62,551 nt of DNA, taken from positions 1 through 62,551 of the forward strand of contig CAUEYX010000015.1 in NCBI GenBank assembly GCA_959022495.1. Direction: 5' to 3'. Numbering within the stretch: the stretch's first letter is position 1; every line of letters starts with the position of its first letter. This stretch comes from an uncultured Lachnospiraceae bacterium. GTDB lineage: Bacteria > Bacillota > Clostridia > Lachnospirales > Lachnospiraceae. Position numbers and translations under genes: made by a program. Under the pieces are notes generated by a model. The model was not told the DNA's origin. It saw only the letters and a list, made by a program, of their open reading frames with translations, and searched no databases. This document shows, in pieces, positions 6,928 through 16,510 of this stretch.

Positions 6928-8853
6928 TCAGCACTCAAATACTGCAACTCCATACGCCGGAAGTGGATATGCAAAGGAATATTTCTGTCCATCACATTCC
7001 TGCTTCACTGGTTTATAAATCAATGGCCGCTCTTCGCCCTTCCCGCCGTATTTTTCATCATCACTGTTGAGCACCAGCTTCAGCTGTTTTCTCCTCGGTA
7101 CACCTACGCGGTAATCCGGCCGCTCCATCGGTGTGAAATTGCACACAAAGAGCAGATTTTTCTTCCCATCTTTGGAATGCCTCATGAAGCTGTAAATACT
7201 TCTGAAGCAGTCATCCGCATTGATCCACTCAAATCCTGCCGGATCGGAATCCATTTCATACATGGCTTTGTTTTTCTTGTAAAGATGAAGAAGGTCTCTG
7301 TACCAATTCTGGATTGCCTGATGCTCCGGCTCAGCCAGAAGGAACCAGTCAAGCTCCCTCTCCTCACTCCACTCCCTGAGCTGTGCGAACTCCTGCCCCA
7401 TAAAGAGCAGCTTTTTCCCCGGATGCCCTGTCATAAACGCATACGCTGCTTTCAGATTCGCGTATTTATCGAAGCCGAGTCCCGGCATCTTATTGAGCAT
7501 TGAACACTTCAGATGTACGACTTCATCATGGGACAGTACAAGAATGTAATTCTCGCTGTACGCATACGACATGGCAAATGTCATCATATTGTGCGCATTC
7601 TTCCTGAAATATGGGTCGAGCTTCATATATTCGGTGAAATCATGCATCCATCCCATATTCCATTTCAGGCTGAATCCAAGTCCGTCATCCTCCGGTGCCC
7701 CTGTTACTTTGGGCCATGCTGTGGACTCTTCGGCAATCATAACAGCGCCTTTATTTCTTCCGAGAACGACGGAGTTCAGATGTTTAAAGAATTCAATCGC
7801 CTCCAGGTTCTCATTGCCGCCATATTTATTTGCCACCCACTGGCCATCCTGTTTCCCGTAATCCAGATAAAGCATAGATGCCACCGCGTCCACACGCAGC
7901 CCGTCAACATGGAAATGCTCAATCCAGAACAAGGCATTGGCAATCAGGAAATTCTTTACCTCAGCCTTCCCATAGTCAAAAATTTTCGTGCCCCAGTCCG
8001 GATGCTCCCCTTTGCGGGGATCTGCATATTCGAATGTCGGTGTGCCGTCGAAGTCTGCCAGGCCATGAGCATCCCGCGGGAAATGCGCCGGCACCCAGTC
8101 AAGAATAACGCCTATATTATTGCGGTGCAGATAATTGATCATATACGCAAAATCTTCCGGTGTCCCATACCGGGATGTCGGCGCATAATATCCTGTCACC
8201 TGATACCCCCAGGAACCGTCGAACGGATGCTCCGCCATCCCCATCAGCTCTACATGAGTATACCCCATATCCTTTACATATTTTACAACCGCCTCAGCGA
8301 ATTCCCTGTATGTGTAGAATCCCTCATCTTCTCTGCCCGGATGGCGCATCCAGGACCCAAGATGCACCTCATAGATAGACATGGGCTTTTCCTTATGATC
8401 CCATGTCTCCCGCGCTTTCATCCACGCATCGTCCGTCCATTTCAGATGCGAAATATCTGCCACCCGTGAGGCTGTCCCCGGTCTGAGTTCCGCATAATTA
8501 GCAAACGGGTCCGACTTAAAAATCCGTTTTCCCTGCTCTGTCTCAATGCAGAATTTATATAGATCCCCTTCTTTAACTCCCGGGACAAAAAGCGTATAAA
8601 TTCCAAGAGGCTCCTGCCTCTCCATATAATCTTCCTCGAAGTCCCAGCCATTAAAATCACCGATCACCGAGACCCTGCGCGCATGGGGCGCCCACACCGC
8701 AAAATAAACTCCATCTTTCCCTTTGCAAGTCACTTTATGCGCACCCATCTTCTGGTAGATCTCATAATGATTGCCCTGGCCAAAAAGATACTGGTCCAAT
8801 TCGCCTATCTCATAAGGCTGTAACTTTTTCTTTGTGCTTTTTCCCTTTTTCAT
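6928..8853 (-). CDS. glgB: 1,4-alpha-glucan branching enzyme
   Basis: This 641-residue GH13 enzyme introduces alpha-1,6 branches into glycogen. An N-terminal CBM48 module (GVYFAVWAPHARRVSVIGDFNGWD) precedes the catalytic barrel. GH13 regions are DWVPAHF (I), GLRVDAVASMLYLD (II, nucleophile Asp), AEESTAWP (III, Glu) and LSHDEVVH (IV, Asp). ATG 8853 follows GAGGTGG; the upstream in-frame ATG 8889 has no ribosome binding site and overlaps a TATAAT-like box. No other glycogen genes lie in the window, so it is an isolated glgB. Confidence 0.97.
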   Translation of the reverse strand: MKKGKSTKKKLQPYEIGELDQYLFGQGNHYEIYQKMGAHKVTCKGKDGVYFAVWAPHARRVSVIGDFNGWDFEEDYMERQEPLGIYTLFVPGVKEGDLYKFCIETEQGKRIFKSDPFANYAELRPGTASRVADISHLKWTDDAWMKARETWDHKEKPMSIYEVHLGSWMRHPGREDEGFYTYREFAEAVVKYVKDMGYTHVELMGMAEHPFDGSWGYQVTGYYAPTSRYGTPEDFAYMINYLHRNNIGVILDWVPAHFPRDAHGLADFDGTPTFEYADPRKGEHPDWGTKIFDYGKAEVKNFLIANALFWIEHFHVDGLRVDAVASMLYLDYGKQDGQWVANKYGGNENLEAIEFFKHLNSVVLGRNKGAVMIAEESTAWPKVTGAPEDDGLGFSLKWNMGWMHDFTEYMKLDPYFRKNAHNMMTFAMSYAYSENYILVLSHDEVVHLKCSMLNKMPGLGFDKYANLKAAYAFMTGHPGKKLLFMGQEFAQLREWSEERELDWFLLAEPEHQAIQNWYRDLLHLYKKNKAMYEMDSDPAGFEWINADDCFRSIYSFMRHSKDGKKNLLFVCNFTPMERPDYRVGVPRRKQLKLVLNSDDEKYGGKGEERPLIYKPVKQECDGQKYSFAYPLPAYGVAVFEC

Positions 8854-8949
8854 GAAAGCCACCTCACCGCTCGATTTTTGTTTATCCATATTATACTTTA
8901 TCACCACAAAAAAAGAAAGGGAAAAGCACTTCTTTGGCAAAAATAGACA

Positions 8950-8969
8950 GAAAAAAGCCGGCATCCGGC
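8950..8969 (-). terminator. terminator of the TPR/AAA+ gene
   Basis: On the minus strand GCCGG-ATG-CCGGC is followed by six T, about 65 nt beyond the stop of the upstream gene and before glgB. Confidence 0.75.
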
Positions 8970-9035
8970 CAAAGCTTAAAGCTCTGCACCGGCATGCCAG
9001 CCCTGTCTATTTTAATGAAGCCTTTTTTGATCTCA

Positions 9036-12000
9036 TCAGATATTAAAATCCTTCTCTGAAAGAATGATCCTGTCTGCTTCATCTGTATTTTTTCCAAACA
9101 CGCGCTTCATCAGCTTCTTCGCGGAGGCTTTCTGCGAATGCTGGATTGCCTCGTCCATGATTTCCTTCACCTCTGCCACTGTAACCGCGTGATCCTCTCT
9201 CTGAAGGGAGTCGATCTTACTGTACAATGCCAGGATTCCCATCTCATCAATGCGGTACCCATTTTCCTGTGCATACGTCTGCCCAAAAGTAACCAGCTCG
9301 TCGTTGATGAATATGGGGATCTCCAGCCGGGACGTGAACTTCCTCCTAAACTCCCTATTCGAAGACAACAGCCTGTCAAGCGGCTTTCTCTGCTCTTCGA
9401 GGACGATCAGAAGTTCCCCGGTATCTCTCTCCATCGCCTTATTCAGACGCGCAACCGTCTTTTCGTCCATCTTCCCTGCTTTCTCAATGATCAGCGCTCC
9501 GCCATAGAGCTTGTCAAAAATATCACTAATCTTCTTTTTATTCAGAGAATCCCCGGTGACTATCGCCACCTTGCCCTGTTTAATGCTGCGCTGCTTCTGG
9601 ATCGCCTTCACCACGTCCACAGCGAGAACGGTTTTTCCACTTCCTTTATTTCCGATAATGAGCAGATTTCCTGATTTCGATGTGCCATTTCGATTGGTAC
9701 AGTTCTTATCCTGCTCCAGCACATCCACAAGCTGCTCACTCATCCCCCTTACAGGTACGAAATAGGAGAACAGCTTTTTCTGCTCTTCTGTAAGTCCTGC
9801 CCTTGTGCCGATTCCACTCTGAAGCTCCAGATCATAGCGCCCATGCACAATGAATCCTGTATCAGACATGGACAGCGCATCCGAAATCTCGTCCAGCGGA
9901 AGCGGAGCTGTCTTCCCCGTAGCAATCATCTTCGCGGTCTCTTTCCGGCTTAATGGTGTTGTCGCTGAAAGGATATCCATATTATCGTCATCATCATCCG
10001 GGATCTCCCTGTCATCTTCCTGCTCCGCATGCTCCGGATTCACACGGAACTCCTCATCAATATCAGGGATCTCGTTCTCAAGAGTTTCGCCCTCATCGAA
10101 ATATTCTTCCGCGTCCTCCGGAAGCGCATCTTCCCCGACAGCATCCTCTTCAATGTCTCCGAAATACTCCGCGTCGTCCTCGAATTCCTCACCTTCATCG
10201 AAGTACTCCTCTTCGTCCAACAGATCTTCGCCTTCATCCAAGTACTCTTCCGAATGATCAAACTCCGCGCCTTCTTCAAAGAACTCTTCCGCGTCATCGC
10301 TAAAGTCAAGGTCTTCCTCCTCGTCTATGCGGAGTGACTCTGTAACCCTGCCCATATTTTCAAGCGGCTCTGCCGGCTTTCTCTCCAGTGTCCTTTTCAC
10401 CGGTCCTGCAGGTTTTTCCTCCTCAGGCGGGATAATTCCCTCTATTTCATCGATCATGCGCTGAATATCCGGCGGGAGTATCGGCGTTGTCTTATTCTTT
10501 GTCTCCATCATGTCCCCTGTCACATCCCCTTCTGGTAAATCATCTGTTAATTCTTCCCCGTCCTCCTCATCCAGAACCTCTTCTGCCTCCTCTGCGTCCG
10601 CATCGAATAAATCTTCATCCATATCCTCCGCACCAGCTTCAGACAGCTCCGCTGCCGGGAGTTCTTCCTGTTCTGATTCAGCTGTCTCATCAGCTGTCGG
10701 ATCAGCGGCATCTTCCAGTTCTGTATTAAAAAGCTCTTCCTCTTTTCCGGTATCTTCAAGATCCGCTTCCGGTTCACCCTCCCAGCCGGCAAGGATGTCC
10801 TCCAGGCTCATCTGCCCGGTAATCTGGTCGTCATTCTTCGAGAGTGTTTCTGTCTCCAGCGCATCGGCGTATTCTTCTCCCGCATCTGTAATTTCCCCTG
10901 CTTCTGTTAAAAACGCTTCCGCATCTGCGTCAGTAAGCCCTTCTTCCTCTGCTGGCATCTCGCTCTCATTTGTATCTGTATACGCTTCTGCATCCCCAAG
11001 CTCTTCTTCCTCTGGTAAAAGCTCTTCCGCATCCACATCTGAAAGCTCTTCTTCCGGGAAGAGCTCTTCTGCATCTGTATCTATAAGCTCTTCATCTTCC
11101 TCATCTATAAACGGAATTTCCTGGGTCTCTTCCGGCATGATCTCTGTCATCTCACCGGCAGCCAGCGCGGCTCTTTTCTTCTCTTCCGCAATCTGCGCAA
11201 TAATGTCTATATCAGCCACAGATTCAATTTCATCAATTTCTTCTGCAAGATCATCTAGCTCGGGCTCCTCATTTTCATCCGCCATCCCGGCGCGGCCAGG
11301 TCCCAGCAGCTGCCTTAACGCTTCATCCAGCGGCATCGTATCCCCGATCTTTTTCCGCTGCGGTACCGCTTCTTCCTCCGAGTCCTGATCCGTCACTTCC
11401 TCATCATCCTGCATATCTTCTTCCGGAGACAGATCCTCATCTATAACGCTTTCTTCCAGCTCTCCTTCAGGCATATCCTCGTCTTCTTCGTCATCTGCAT
11501 CTCCGACAGCATCTATGCCATCAGCCTCTAAATCATCCGGATCGTCATATTCTGCCTCCGCATAGGATATCACATCCGGTATTTCCTCTGTTTCTGCTGA
11601 AAGCTTTTCATAACGCCGGTCATACTTTTCCTGCTGAGACGGCGTCAGAGGCTTGTACTGCATCTTCAGCTCCATCGCTTTATACACATACTGCCCCTCA
11701 CTGAACCAGAGTATCAGATCGTCACATTCCTCCAGACACTCTGCTGTCATTCCGGCTTCCTGGTAGAGTTTCGCCAGCTCGTACGCCCACTCCTCGATAT
11801 ACTCGGACTTCTTATACTCCTCGAGGGCTTCTATCTGCTGTTCAATCGGCGCCCTCTGCGCACGAAGAATCTGATATCTTAGGATATATTGATTTGGGTC
11901 CTTTGGCGCGATCTGGATAAAATCATCATAATAATCAATCGCCTCATCTACATTGTCTGTCTTGAGCGCCAGAGTACACAGGCGGCTGATAATCTTCCTG

Positions 12001-12218
12001 CTTCCCTCCGCACGGCGGTAGGCAAAATTCAGCACCTCATAACCCTTTTGATACTCTTTATTCTTTTCATAGATCTCACTCACATTGGCCAGCATCCCTG
12101 TATTGCGGACTCTTTTCCAGTCAATTGTGTCCGCAATCTCCGCTGCCTGTCTGTATGCACCGTCCTCCATAAGTTCGAGCATCTGTTCGGTTTTTACTTT
12201 ATAATCATACTTGTCCAC
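9036..12218 (-). CDS. TPR / acidic linker / AAA+-like ATPase of unknown function
   Basis: This protein has about 1060 residues in three parts. Residues 1 to about 215 are helical, TPR-like repeats (for example YRQAAEIADTIDWKRV, YQKGYEVLNFAYRRAEG, AIDYYDDFIQIAPKDPNQY). From about 215 to 780 runs an extremely Asp/Glu-rich, low-complexity stretch. The C-terminal about 250 residues are AAA+-like: Walker A GNKGSGKT near residue 859, a Walker B-like GGALIIEKA lacking the usual DE pair, and FRRKFTSRLEIPIFINDEL resembling a CbbX/SpoVK-type lid. I recognise it as a protein widespread in Lachnospiraceae but know no function. I prefer GTG 12218 because GAGGTGA lies 5 nt upstream and the product then begins (M)DKYDYKVK; GTG 12227 is in frame too. 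A scaffold or remodelling ATPase is plausible. Confidence 0.8.
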   Translation of the reverse strand: MDKYDYKVKTEQMLELMEDGAYRQAAEIADTIDWKRVRNTGMLANVSEIYEKNKEYQKGYEVLNFAYRRAEGSRKIISRLCTLALKTDNVDEAIDYYDDFIQIAPKDPNQYILRYQILRAQRAPIEQQIEALEEYKKSEYIEEWAYELAKLYQEAGMTAECLEECDDLILWFSEGQYVYKAMELKMQYKPLTPSQQEKYDRRYEKLSAETEEIPDVISYAEAEYDDPDDLEADGIDAVGDADDEEDEDMPEGELEESVIDEDLSPEEDMQDDEEVTDQDSEEEAVPQRKKIGDTMPLDEALRQLLGPGRAGMADENEEPELDDLAEEIDEIESVADIDIIAQIAEEKKRAALAAGEMTEIMPEETQEIPFIDEEDEELIDTDAEELFPEEELSDVDAEELLPEEEELGDAEAYTDTNESEMPAEEEGLTDADAEAFLTEAGEITDAGEEYADALETETLSKNDDQITGQMSLEDILAGWEGEPEADLEDTGKEEELFNTELEDAADPTADETAESEQEELPAAELSEAGAEDMDEDLFDADAEEAEEVLDEEDGEELTDDLPEGDVTGDMMETKNKTTPILPPDIQRMIDEIEGIIPPEEEKPAGPVKRTLERKPAEPLENMGRVTESLRIDEEEDLDFSDDAEEFFEEGAEFDHSEEYLDEGEDLLDEEEYFDEGEEFEDDAEYFGDIEEDAVGEDALPEDAEEYFDEGETLENEIPDIDEEFRVNPEHAEQEDDREIPDDDDDNMDILSATTPLSRKETAKMIATGKTAPLPLDEISDALSMSDTGFIVHGRYDLELQSGIGTRAGLTEEQKKLFSYFVPVRGMSEQLVDVLEQDKNCTNRNGTSKSGNLLIIGNKGSGKTVLAVDVVKAIQKQRSIKQGKVAIVTGDSLNKKKISDIFDKLYGGALIIEKAGKMDEKTVARLNKAMERDTGELLIVLEEQRKPLDRLLSSNREFRRKFTSRLEIPIFINDELVTFGQTYAQENGYRIDEMGILALYSKIDSLQREDHAVTVAEVKEIMDEAIQHSQKASAKKLMKRVFGKNTDEADRIILSEKDFNI

Positions 12219-12330
12219 CGCATTCACCTCGTCGAAAATAATATTTCATCGGTCAATATCCATCTTCCTGCCCTTCCGGGTACAGGCCAATATTCTTTCA
12301 ATAGTTTATCATATGCATCTCCCAATGTCA

Positions 12331-12370
12331 AAAAAATGCATCCTCAATTGACATTGAAGATGCATTTTAT
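12331..12370 (-). terminator. terminator ending the orphan minus-strand unit
   Basis: AAAATGCATC (12333-12342) pairs with GATGCATTTT (12359-12368) and an inner TCAAT/ATTGA stem extends it. On the minus strand it runs into seven T. It lies about 110 nt upstream of the TPR/AAA+ gene start and so insulates that gene. Confidence 0.8.
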
Positions 12371-12858
12371 ATATTATTTAATTTTTTCATTTTTCTTTTC
12401 TATTTTAAATCGGAGGCATTGAATCGATTTTGTTCCTGTGAGACCTCTGCCATCTGTTATTTGATCAGCGGTCGATTTATTAAGACCAGCTTATTAAATC
12501 TTCCCTCCTTCAATAACAAATTAAGGTTCATAACAGCATCCCTTCTGCTTTTCACTTTCGTTTATGCTCCGGGTATCATCTTATATTTCTAAAGGTATCC
12601 TGAATTATTCATCCTATAATCGTTCAACTGATGCAGTACCGTTCACCGATATTCCAGCCGCTTACTGGATTATTCCTTCTATAATTGTGATCCTTTACCA
12701 TATAAATAATATTCTACTCAATGTTTCTTTACACATCTTTCGAAATCCTGTTATATGTGGTATCTATATTCAATACGTCTGCAAATGCTAAATCTCAATA
12801 TATTTTCATCCGGACTTACGAACTCTCCGATCTTTTCTTTCATTCTTACTTTTCCGGA

Positions 12859-12957
12859 TTATTCATCTTTTCTCCAGCAAAGGTCTCTTTCATCACAGGA
12901 ACTAACATTTGCCGTACCACTGACATATTGATGATTAACTGAAACTATACTGTCCAT
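12859..12957 (-). CDS. putative 32-residue peptide of unknown function
   Basis: ATG 12957 is preceded by GCAGGAGGTAAGTCCC, one of the best ribosome binding sites in the window. The product begins MDSIVSVNHQYVSGTANVSS and ends CDERDLCWRKDE. It has two Cys, no signal peptide and no membrane segment. It is the first ORF after the consensus promoter at 13084-13112, with a leader of about 120 nt. I do not recognise it; it could be a true small protein or the broken start of a longer gene. Confidence 0.4.
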   Translation of the reverse strand: MDSIVSVNHQYVSGTANVSSCDERDLCWRKDE

Positions 12958-13004
12958 GGGACTTACCTCCTGCTGCCTTTTATTTTTAATCTAATTAAAT
13001 GACC

Positions 13005-13020
13005 AGTTGAAGGTTCAACT
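13005..13020. repeat. palindrome in the leader of the orphan unit
   Basis: AGTTGAAGGTTCAACT is a 7+2+7 inverted repeat in the predicted 5' leader, 47 nt upstream of the 32-codon ORF. Flanking GACCA and TGGTC sequences could add pairing. Confidence 0.5.
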
Positions 13021-13083
13021 ATCATTCTCTTAGATAAATATCCTCTTGAGATCTCATCTGATATATCTCTTTTGGATGGTCTT

Positions 13084-13112
13084 ATAATATCACCGGAGCC
13101 TTTATTTGTCAA
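13084..13112 (-). promoter_or_regulatory. near-perfect sigma-A promoter, minus strand
   Basis: On the minus strand TTGACA (13107-13112) and TATTAT (13084-13089) are separated by exactly 17 nt. The surrounding DNA is A+T-rich. It points away from the YfhO gene and drives the orphan unit. Between 13113 and 13421 I see only A+T-rich sequence, presumably containing the yfhO-side promoter. Confidence 0.7.
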
Positions 13113-13421
13113 CACATTTTTGTGATATATTTCAAATAAATTTATTATTGATTTAAAATTATATGAATTTTCTGATAATTTTGCGCATCTCTTGTGGTTA
13201 CTTTGTTAGTCAAACGCTATATTTATGGTATAGATTTTATATTGCCTGATTATTCTGACACATATTTCAAATACCGAAACAAAAGCAGGTCGATCCTCTT
13301 TTTCAGTTTCACAATTTTTAAGTTTTCTCTACTTCATCTTAAGAAATCTTTAGAATCTATTCGGGTATTTTTTAAGGAATCTGCATTATCCTAATATCTG
13401 TCGAAAGGAGCAGAGTTTCCT

Positions 13422-16103
13422 ATGAAAAAATGGATCTACCCTTTATCACTTATTTTTCTATTTTTAATAATAATCGCCGTAAGTCTGCCTAATGGCGCAG
13501 TCTTTGGCTCCCACACCGACTGGCTGAGCCAGCACGCTGCTCTTGCGGAAACCATACGCGGTGCGTGTCTTGAACAGCATACCCTCCTGCCCTCGTGGAT
13601 TGACTTGGGCGGCGGCAGCAATGGGTATCAGTTCGCCTACTATGGTTTTCTGCGCCCGGACATCCTCATTGGCTGCCTGATGCCCCATATTCCCATGGCC
13701 TATATCCTTATGGGATACATGCTGTCTGTATATCTGCTCTCAGTTCTTCTCTGCTATACCTGGCTGAGAAGCGAAAACCTGCCCCCTGTCCTGGCATTCT
13801 CAGGAAGTGTTCTGTTTATGACGGCAGGATGCCTTTTTCATATGCACCGGCAGGTCATGTTTGTAAATTATCTGCCTTTCCTGCTTTTGGCATTCCTGTG
13901 TATCAGAAAGAAACGCACAAATTGGCTTCCCATCTGCCTGTGTCTGATCTGTCTGAGCAGCTTTTACTTTGCTGTCTCTGCGTTCGCGGCTGTGGGCTGG
14001 TACTGGTACCGCGAGGAAAAGAATGCTTTCTGGAAAAATTCTTTTCTTAAGAAATATATTCCCAGCACTCTGGCTGCAGCCGGTTTATCCGCTGCCCTGC
14101 TGATTCCCACGGCGCTGGTCCTGCTCGAGCACAGCAGGGGCGGTGAATTTACCCTTTTATCACTGGTAACACTATTTTGTCCGAATGTGTCTCTGAACAA
14201 TATCCTGTTCAATGAATACGGGATGGGCCTTACCGTGATCTGCCTGTACACGGTTCTGGCGGGACTTACGCGGCACAAATTACGCTCGGACAGCATCCTA
14301 TTCCTATTATTCGGACTGTTTGGAGTGTTTTCATGGCTGCTAAACGGCACGCTCTATGCCCGGCCCAAAATTTTAATTCCTTTTATGCCGCTGGTTATCC
14401 TCCACTGCGTGCGTTTTCTGCATGATGCGGGGGCAGCTGCGCGAAATGGCCGGGATCGCAGGAATGCTGCAGCAGGCAGCGCATTTCCACTCTTTCCATT
14501 TGCCGTGATCTTTCCTGTCGGGCTTCTCTGGTTCAGCCAGGAACAGTTCCCATGGATCATGGCCGAGACAGGTATCCTGTTCCTTTTTGTGCTCATTTGC
14601 AGAAGACCTATACACAGACCTCTTCTGACCCGCAAATATAAAGTACTGACCGGCAGTTACCCCTCCGCTGGTTGTCTGACTCATCCCGCTTTTGTCATTC
14701 TGCTTCTTGCCGCCCCTGTCGGGATGTATCTTACCACTGCCGGGACAGAGGACTGGGTAGACCGTTCGGAGATTTCCGCCGGCTTTACTTCTGAAGAATT
14801 GGAAGAGGCCGCAATGGACCCGCTGTACCATTTTGACAGCATGTTAAGCCCTCTTGACAGTGCAAATGAGCTCCCCAAAAGCGGGATGACGAGGAGCACG
14901 ATGTATTCTTCTGTTACCGGGCAGGCATATGCGGACTTCTACTATAATACGCTCCTGACTCCCATACGCATCAACAACCGCGTGGCCATGCTGACCTCGG
15001 ATAATCCGTTCATGCTCCATCTTCTGGGTGTCCGGTATCTGGAGACAACCGTCGACGCCGTGCCCGCGGGCTGGAAGGTTATACGCCGTTTAGGTGACAA
15101 TGTCATCGCAGAAAATGAGAACGTTCTTCCATCCGCATATTTTACCAGCGATGTAATCACGCAGGAACAATTCCGGCAGCTGCAGCCATTGGAGAAACTG
15201 GATGCGGTCACACGGAAAACCGCAGCAGATATCCCGGAAAATAAAGTTTCCAAAAACAGATCCGCCACGGTTAAAGAATTGGAATCCGGCTCCGCTCAGA
15301 ATCCCGACCGCGCCGTGGAAGACGAATATATAAAAACATACACACCGATATTTTCAGAGACCGTTCTCCCTGAAGGGCTGGAGATACGCCGAGCCGGGGA
15401 TACTTATGAGATCACAGCAGATAAATCCAGCACCATTAATCTGCATATAACAAATCCGAAGCCCAAAAATATCCTTCTGCTCAGCTTTCAGCTAAAAAAT
15501 GAAACCTGGAACGCCATCACCATTGATATAAATGGGATACGGAATAAGCTTTCCGGGCTGTTTGCCCCCTATCCGAATGGGAACGATTGTTTTCATTATC
15601 AATTGTCCACAGACGCAGAAGATGGCATTACAGATCTTTCCATCACCCTCTCGAAAGGTCATTATACGATATCCAATGTCCAGTGGCATCTCTACAGCCA
15701 GGAGCTGCTGGCCGCAAAAAGCTATACGCCGCTGACCCTGTCACCACAGCACGATACAACGCTCTCCGCTGATTCGAGGCGGTCTTGCTTTTCTTCCTCC
15801 ACAGTGGTTCTGTCAGGCAGCATTCTGGCAGATAGGGATGGAATTTTGGCCACAACCATTCCTATGCAGGCGGGACTTGAGATTCTTGCAGACGGCGCGC
15901 CGGCTGAGATGATAACTGTCAACGAAACATTTGCCGGAGCTGTCCTGTCAGAAGGGAGCCACCAGATAGAGATCCGCTTCTCGCCTCCCGGGAAAACTGC
16001 CGGAGTTCTGGTCAGCCTTTTCAGTGCGGCCGGATATGTTATTTTTCTGGCGGCCGGATGGATCAGAACCCGGAAAAATTTATCTGGGAGCGATAAAAAT
16101 TAA
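13422..16103 (+). CDS. YfhO-family membrane glycosyltransferase
   Basis: This 893-residue protein begins with a transmembrane segment (MKKWIYPLSLIFLFLIIIAV). It continues with the YfhO-type first loop (GSHTDWLSQH, then LPSWIDLGGGSNGYQFAYYG) and about ten further membrane helices, before a large extracytoplasmic C-terminal beta domain and a final helix near 865-885. YfhO (PF09586) is a GT-C-like family; in B. subtilis YfhO works with the GT2 enzyme CsbB and a GtcA/GtrA flippase to decorate lipoteichoic acid with GlcNAc. Here all three components are consecutive. AAAGGAG lies before ATG 13422. The sugar and acceptor in this organism are not known. Confidence 0.9.
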   Translation: MKKWIYPLSLIFLFLIIIAVSLPNGAVFGSHTDWLSQHAALAETIRGACLEQHTLLPSWIDLGGGSNGYQFAYYGFLRPDILIGCLMPHIPMAYILMGYMLSVYLLSVLLCYTWLRSENLPPVLAFSGSVLFMTAGCLFHMHRQVMFVNYLPFLLLAFLCIRKKRTNWLPICLCLICLSSFYFAVSAFAAVGWYWYREEKNAFWKNSFLKKYIPSTLAAAGLSAALLIPTALVLLEHSRGGEFTLLSLVTLFCPNVSLNNILFNEYGMGLTVICLYTVLAGLTRHKLRSDSILFLLFGLFGVFSWLLNGTLYARPKILIPFMPLVILHCVRFLHDAGAAARNGRDRRNAAAGSAFPLFPFAVIFPVGLLWFSQEQFPWIMAETGILFLFVLICRRPIHRPLLTRKYKVLTGSYPSAGCLTHPAFVILLLAAPVGMYLTTAGTEDWVDRSEISAGFTSEELEEAAMDPLYHFDSMLSPLDSANELPKSGMTRSTMYSSVTGQAYADFYYNTLLTPIRINNRVAMLTSDNPFMLHLLGVRYLETTVDAVPAGWKVIRRLGDNVIAENENVLPSAYFTSDVITQEQFRQLQPLEKLDAVTRKTAADIPENKVSKNRSATVKELESGSAQNPDRAVEDEYIKTYTPIFSETVLPEGLEIRRAGDTYEITADKSSTINLHITNPKPKNILLLSFQLKNETWNAITIDINGIRNKLSGLFAPYPNGNDCFHYQLSTDAEDGITDLSITLSKGHYTISNVQWHLYSQELLAAKSYTPLTLSPQHDTTLSADSRRSCFSSSTVVLSGSILADRDGILATTIPMQAGLEILADGAPAEMITVNETFAGAVLSEGSHQIEIRFSPPGKTAGVLVSLFSAAGYVIFLAAGWIRTRKNLSGSDKN

Positions 16104-16117
16104 GAAAGGGACACAAA

Positions 16118-16510
16118 ATGAAATTGAATAAAGAACTGCTTATGTATCTGATCAGCGGTGGTATAACGACCGGCGTTAACTATCTTTTGTATGCGGGACT
16201 TCTGTATCTTCATCTTCCCTGGCTGGTCTCCAATACCATTGCCTGGACAGGCGCGGTACTGACCGCGTATGCTCTTAACCGGCGCTGGGTATTCCGCTCA
16301 AAAAACCGTATCCTGGCTGAGTTCACATCTTTCGCAGGAGTACGATTCCTGACACTGCTGGCGGAAAATGCCCTCCTCTGGCTGCTCATTGATATCTTAA
16401 ATACAGGAGCGTTTCCTTCGAAACTATTTGTCAGTGTGATCACAGTACTCGGCAATTACATTCTCTGTAAATACGGCATTTTCAAAAAGGAGGGCACTTA
16501 TCATGAATAA
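16118..16510 (+). CDS. GtrA-family flippase-like membrane protein
   Basis: This 130-residue protein has four predicted membrane helices: LMYLISGGITTGVNYLLYAG, LVSNTIAWTGAVLTAYALNR, VRFLTLLAENALLWLLIDIL and LFVSVITVLGNYILCKYGIF. The GGITTGVNYLLY and LNRRWVF motifs are typical of GtrA. The family is thought to flip polyprenyl-phosphate-linked sugars to the outer membrane face. It starts 14 nt after the YfhO gene and overlaps the next glycosyltransferase gene by 8 nt, so the three should be co-translated. Confidence 0.92.
   Translation: MKLNKELLMYLISGGITTGVNYLLYAGLLYLHLPWLVSNTIAWTGAVLTAYALNRRWVFRSKNRILAEFTSFAGVRFLTLLAENALLWLLIDILNTGAFPSKLFVSVITVLGNYILCKYGIFKKEGTYHE

Larger units (their letters stand above)
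12371..13083 (-). ncRNA. candidate transcript with no long ORF (ncRNA or small-peptide mRNA)
   Basis: Between the promoter at 13084-13112 and the terminator at 12331-12370 the minus strand would yield a transcript of about 750 nt. It holds only tiny ORFs: 32 codons at 12859-12957 with a strong ribosome binding site, 30 codons at 12751-12843 (MKEKIGEFVSPDENILRFSI...), and 24 codons near 12458-12532 (MNLNLLLKEGRFNKLVLINR...). The leader contains the palindrome AGTTGAA-CC-TTCAACT (13005-13020). I recognise no RNA family or peptide family. It may be a regulatory RNA, a small-peptide operon, or a decayed gene that has kept its signals. Confidence 0.4.

Noticed and set aside
7513..8469. 318-codon plus-strand ORF
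   Set aside because: Antisense to the conserved glgB coding region; glgB has full GH13 motifs and a proper start.
10510..11388. Long plus-strand ORF encoding a Ser-rich protein
   Set aside because: It is the antisense of the Asp/Glu-rich coding region of the 9036-12218 gene (GAA/GAT read backwards gives TTC/ATC and serine codons). No ribosome binding site or family resemblance.
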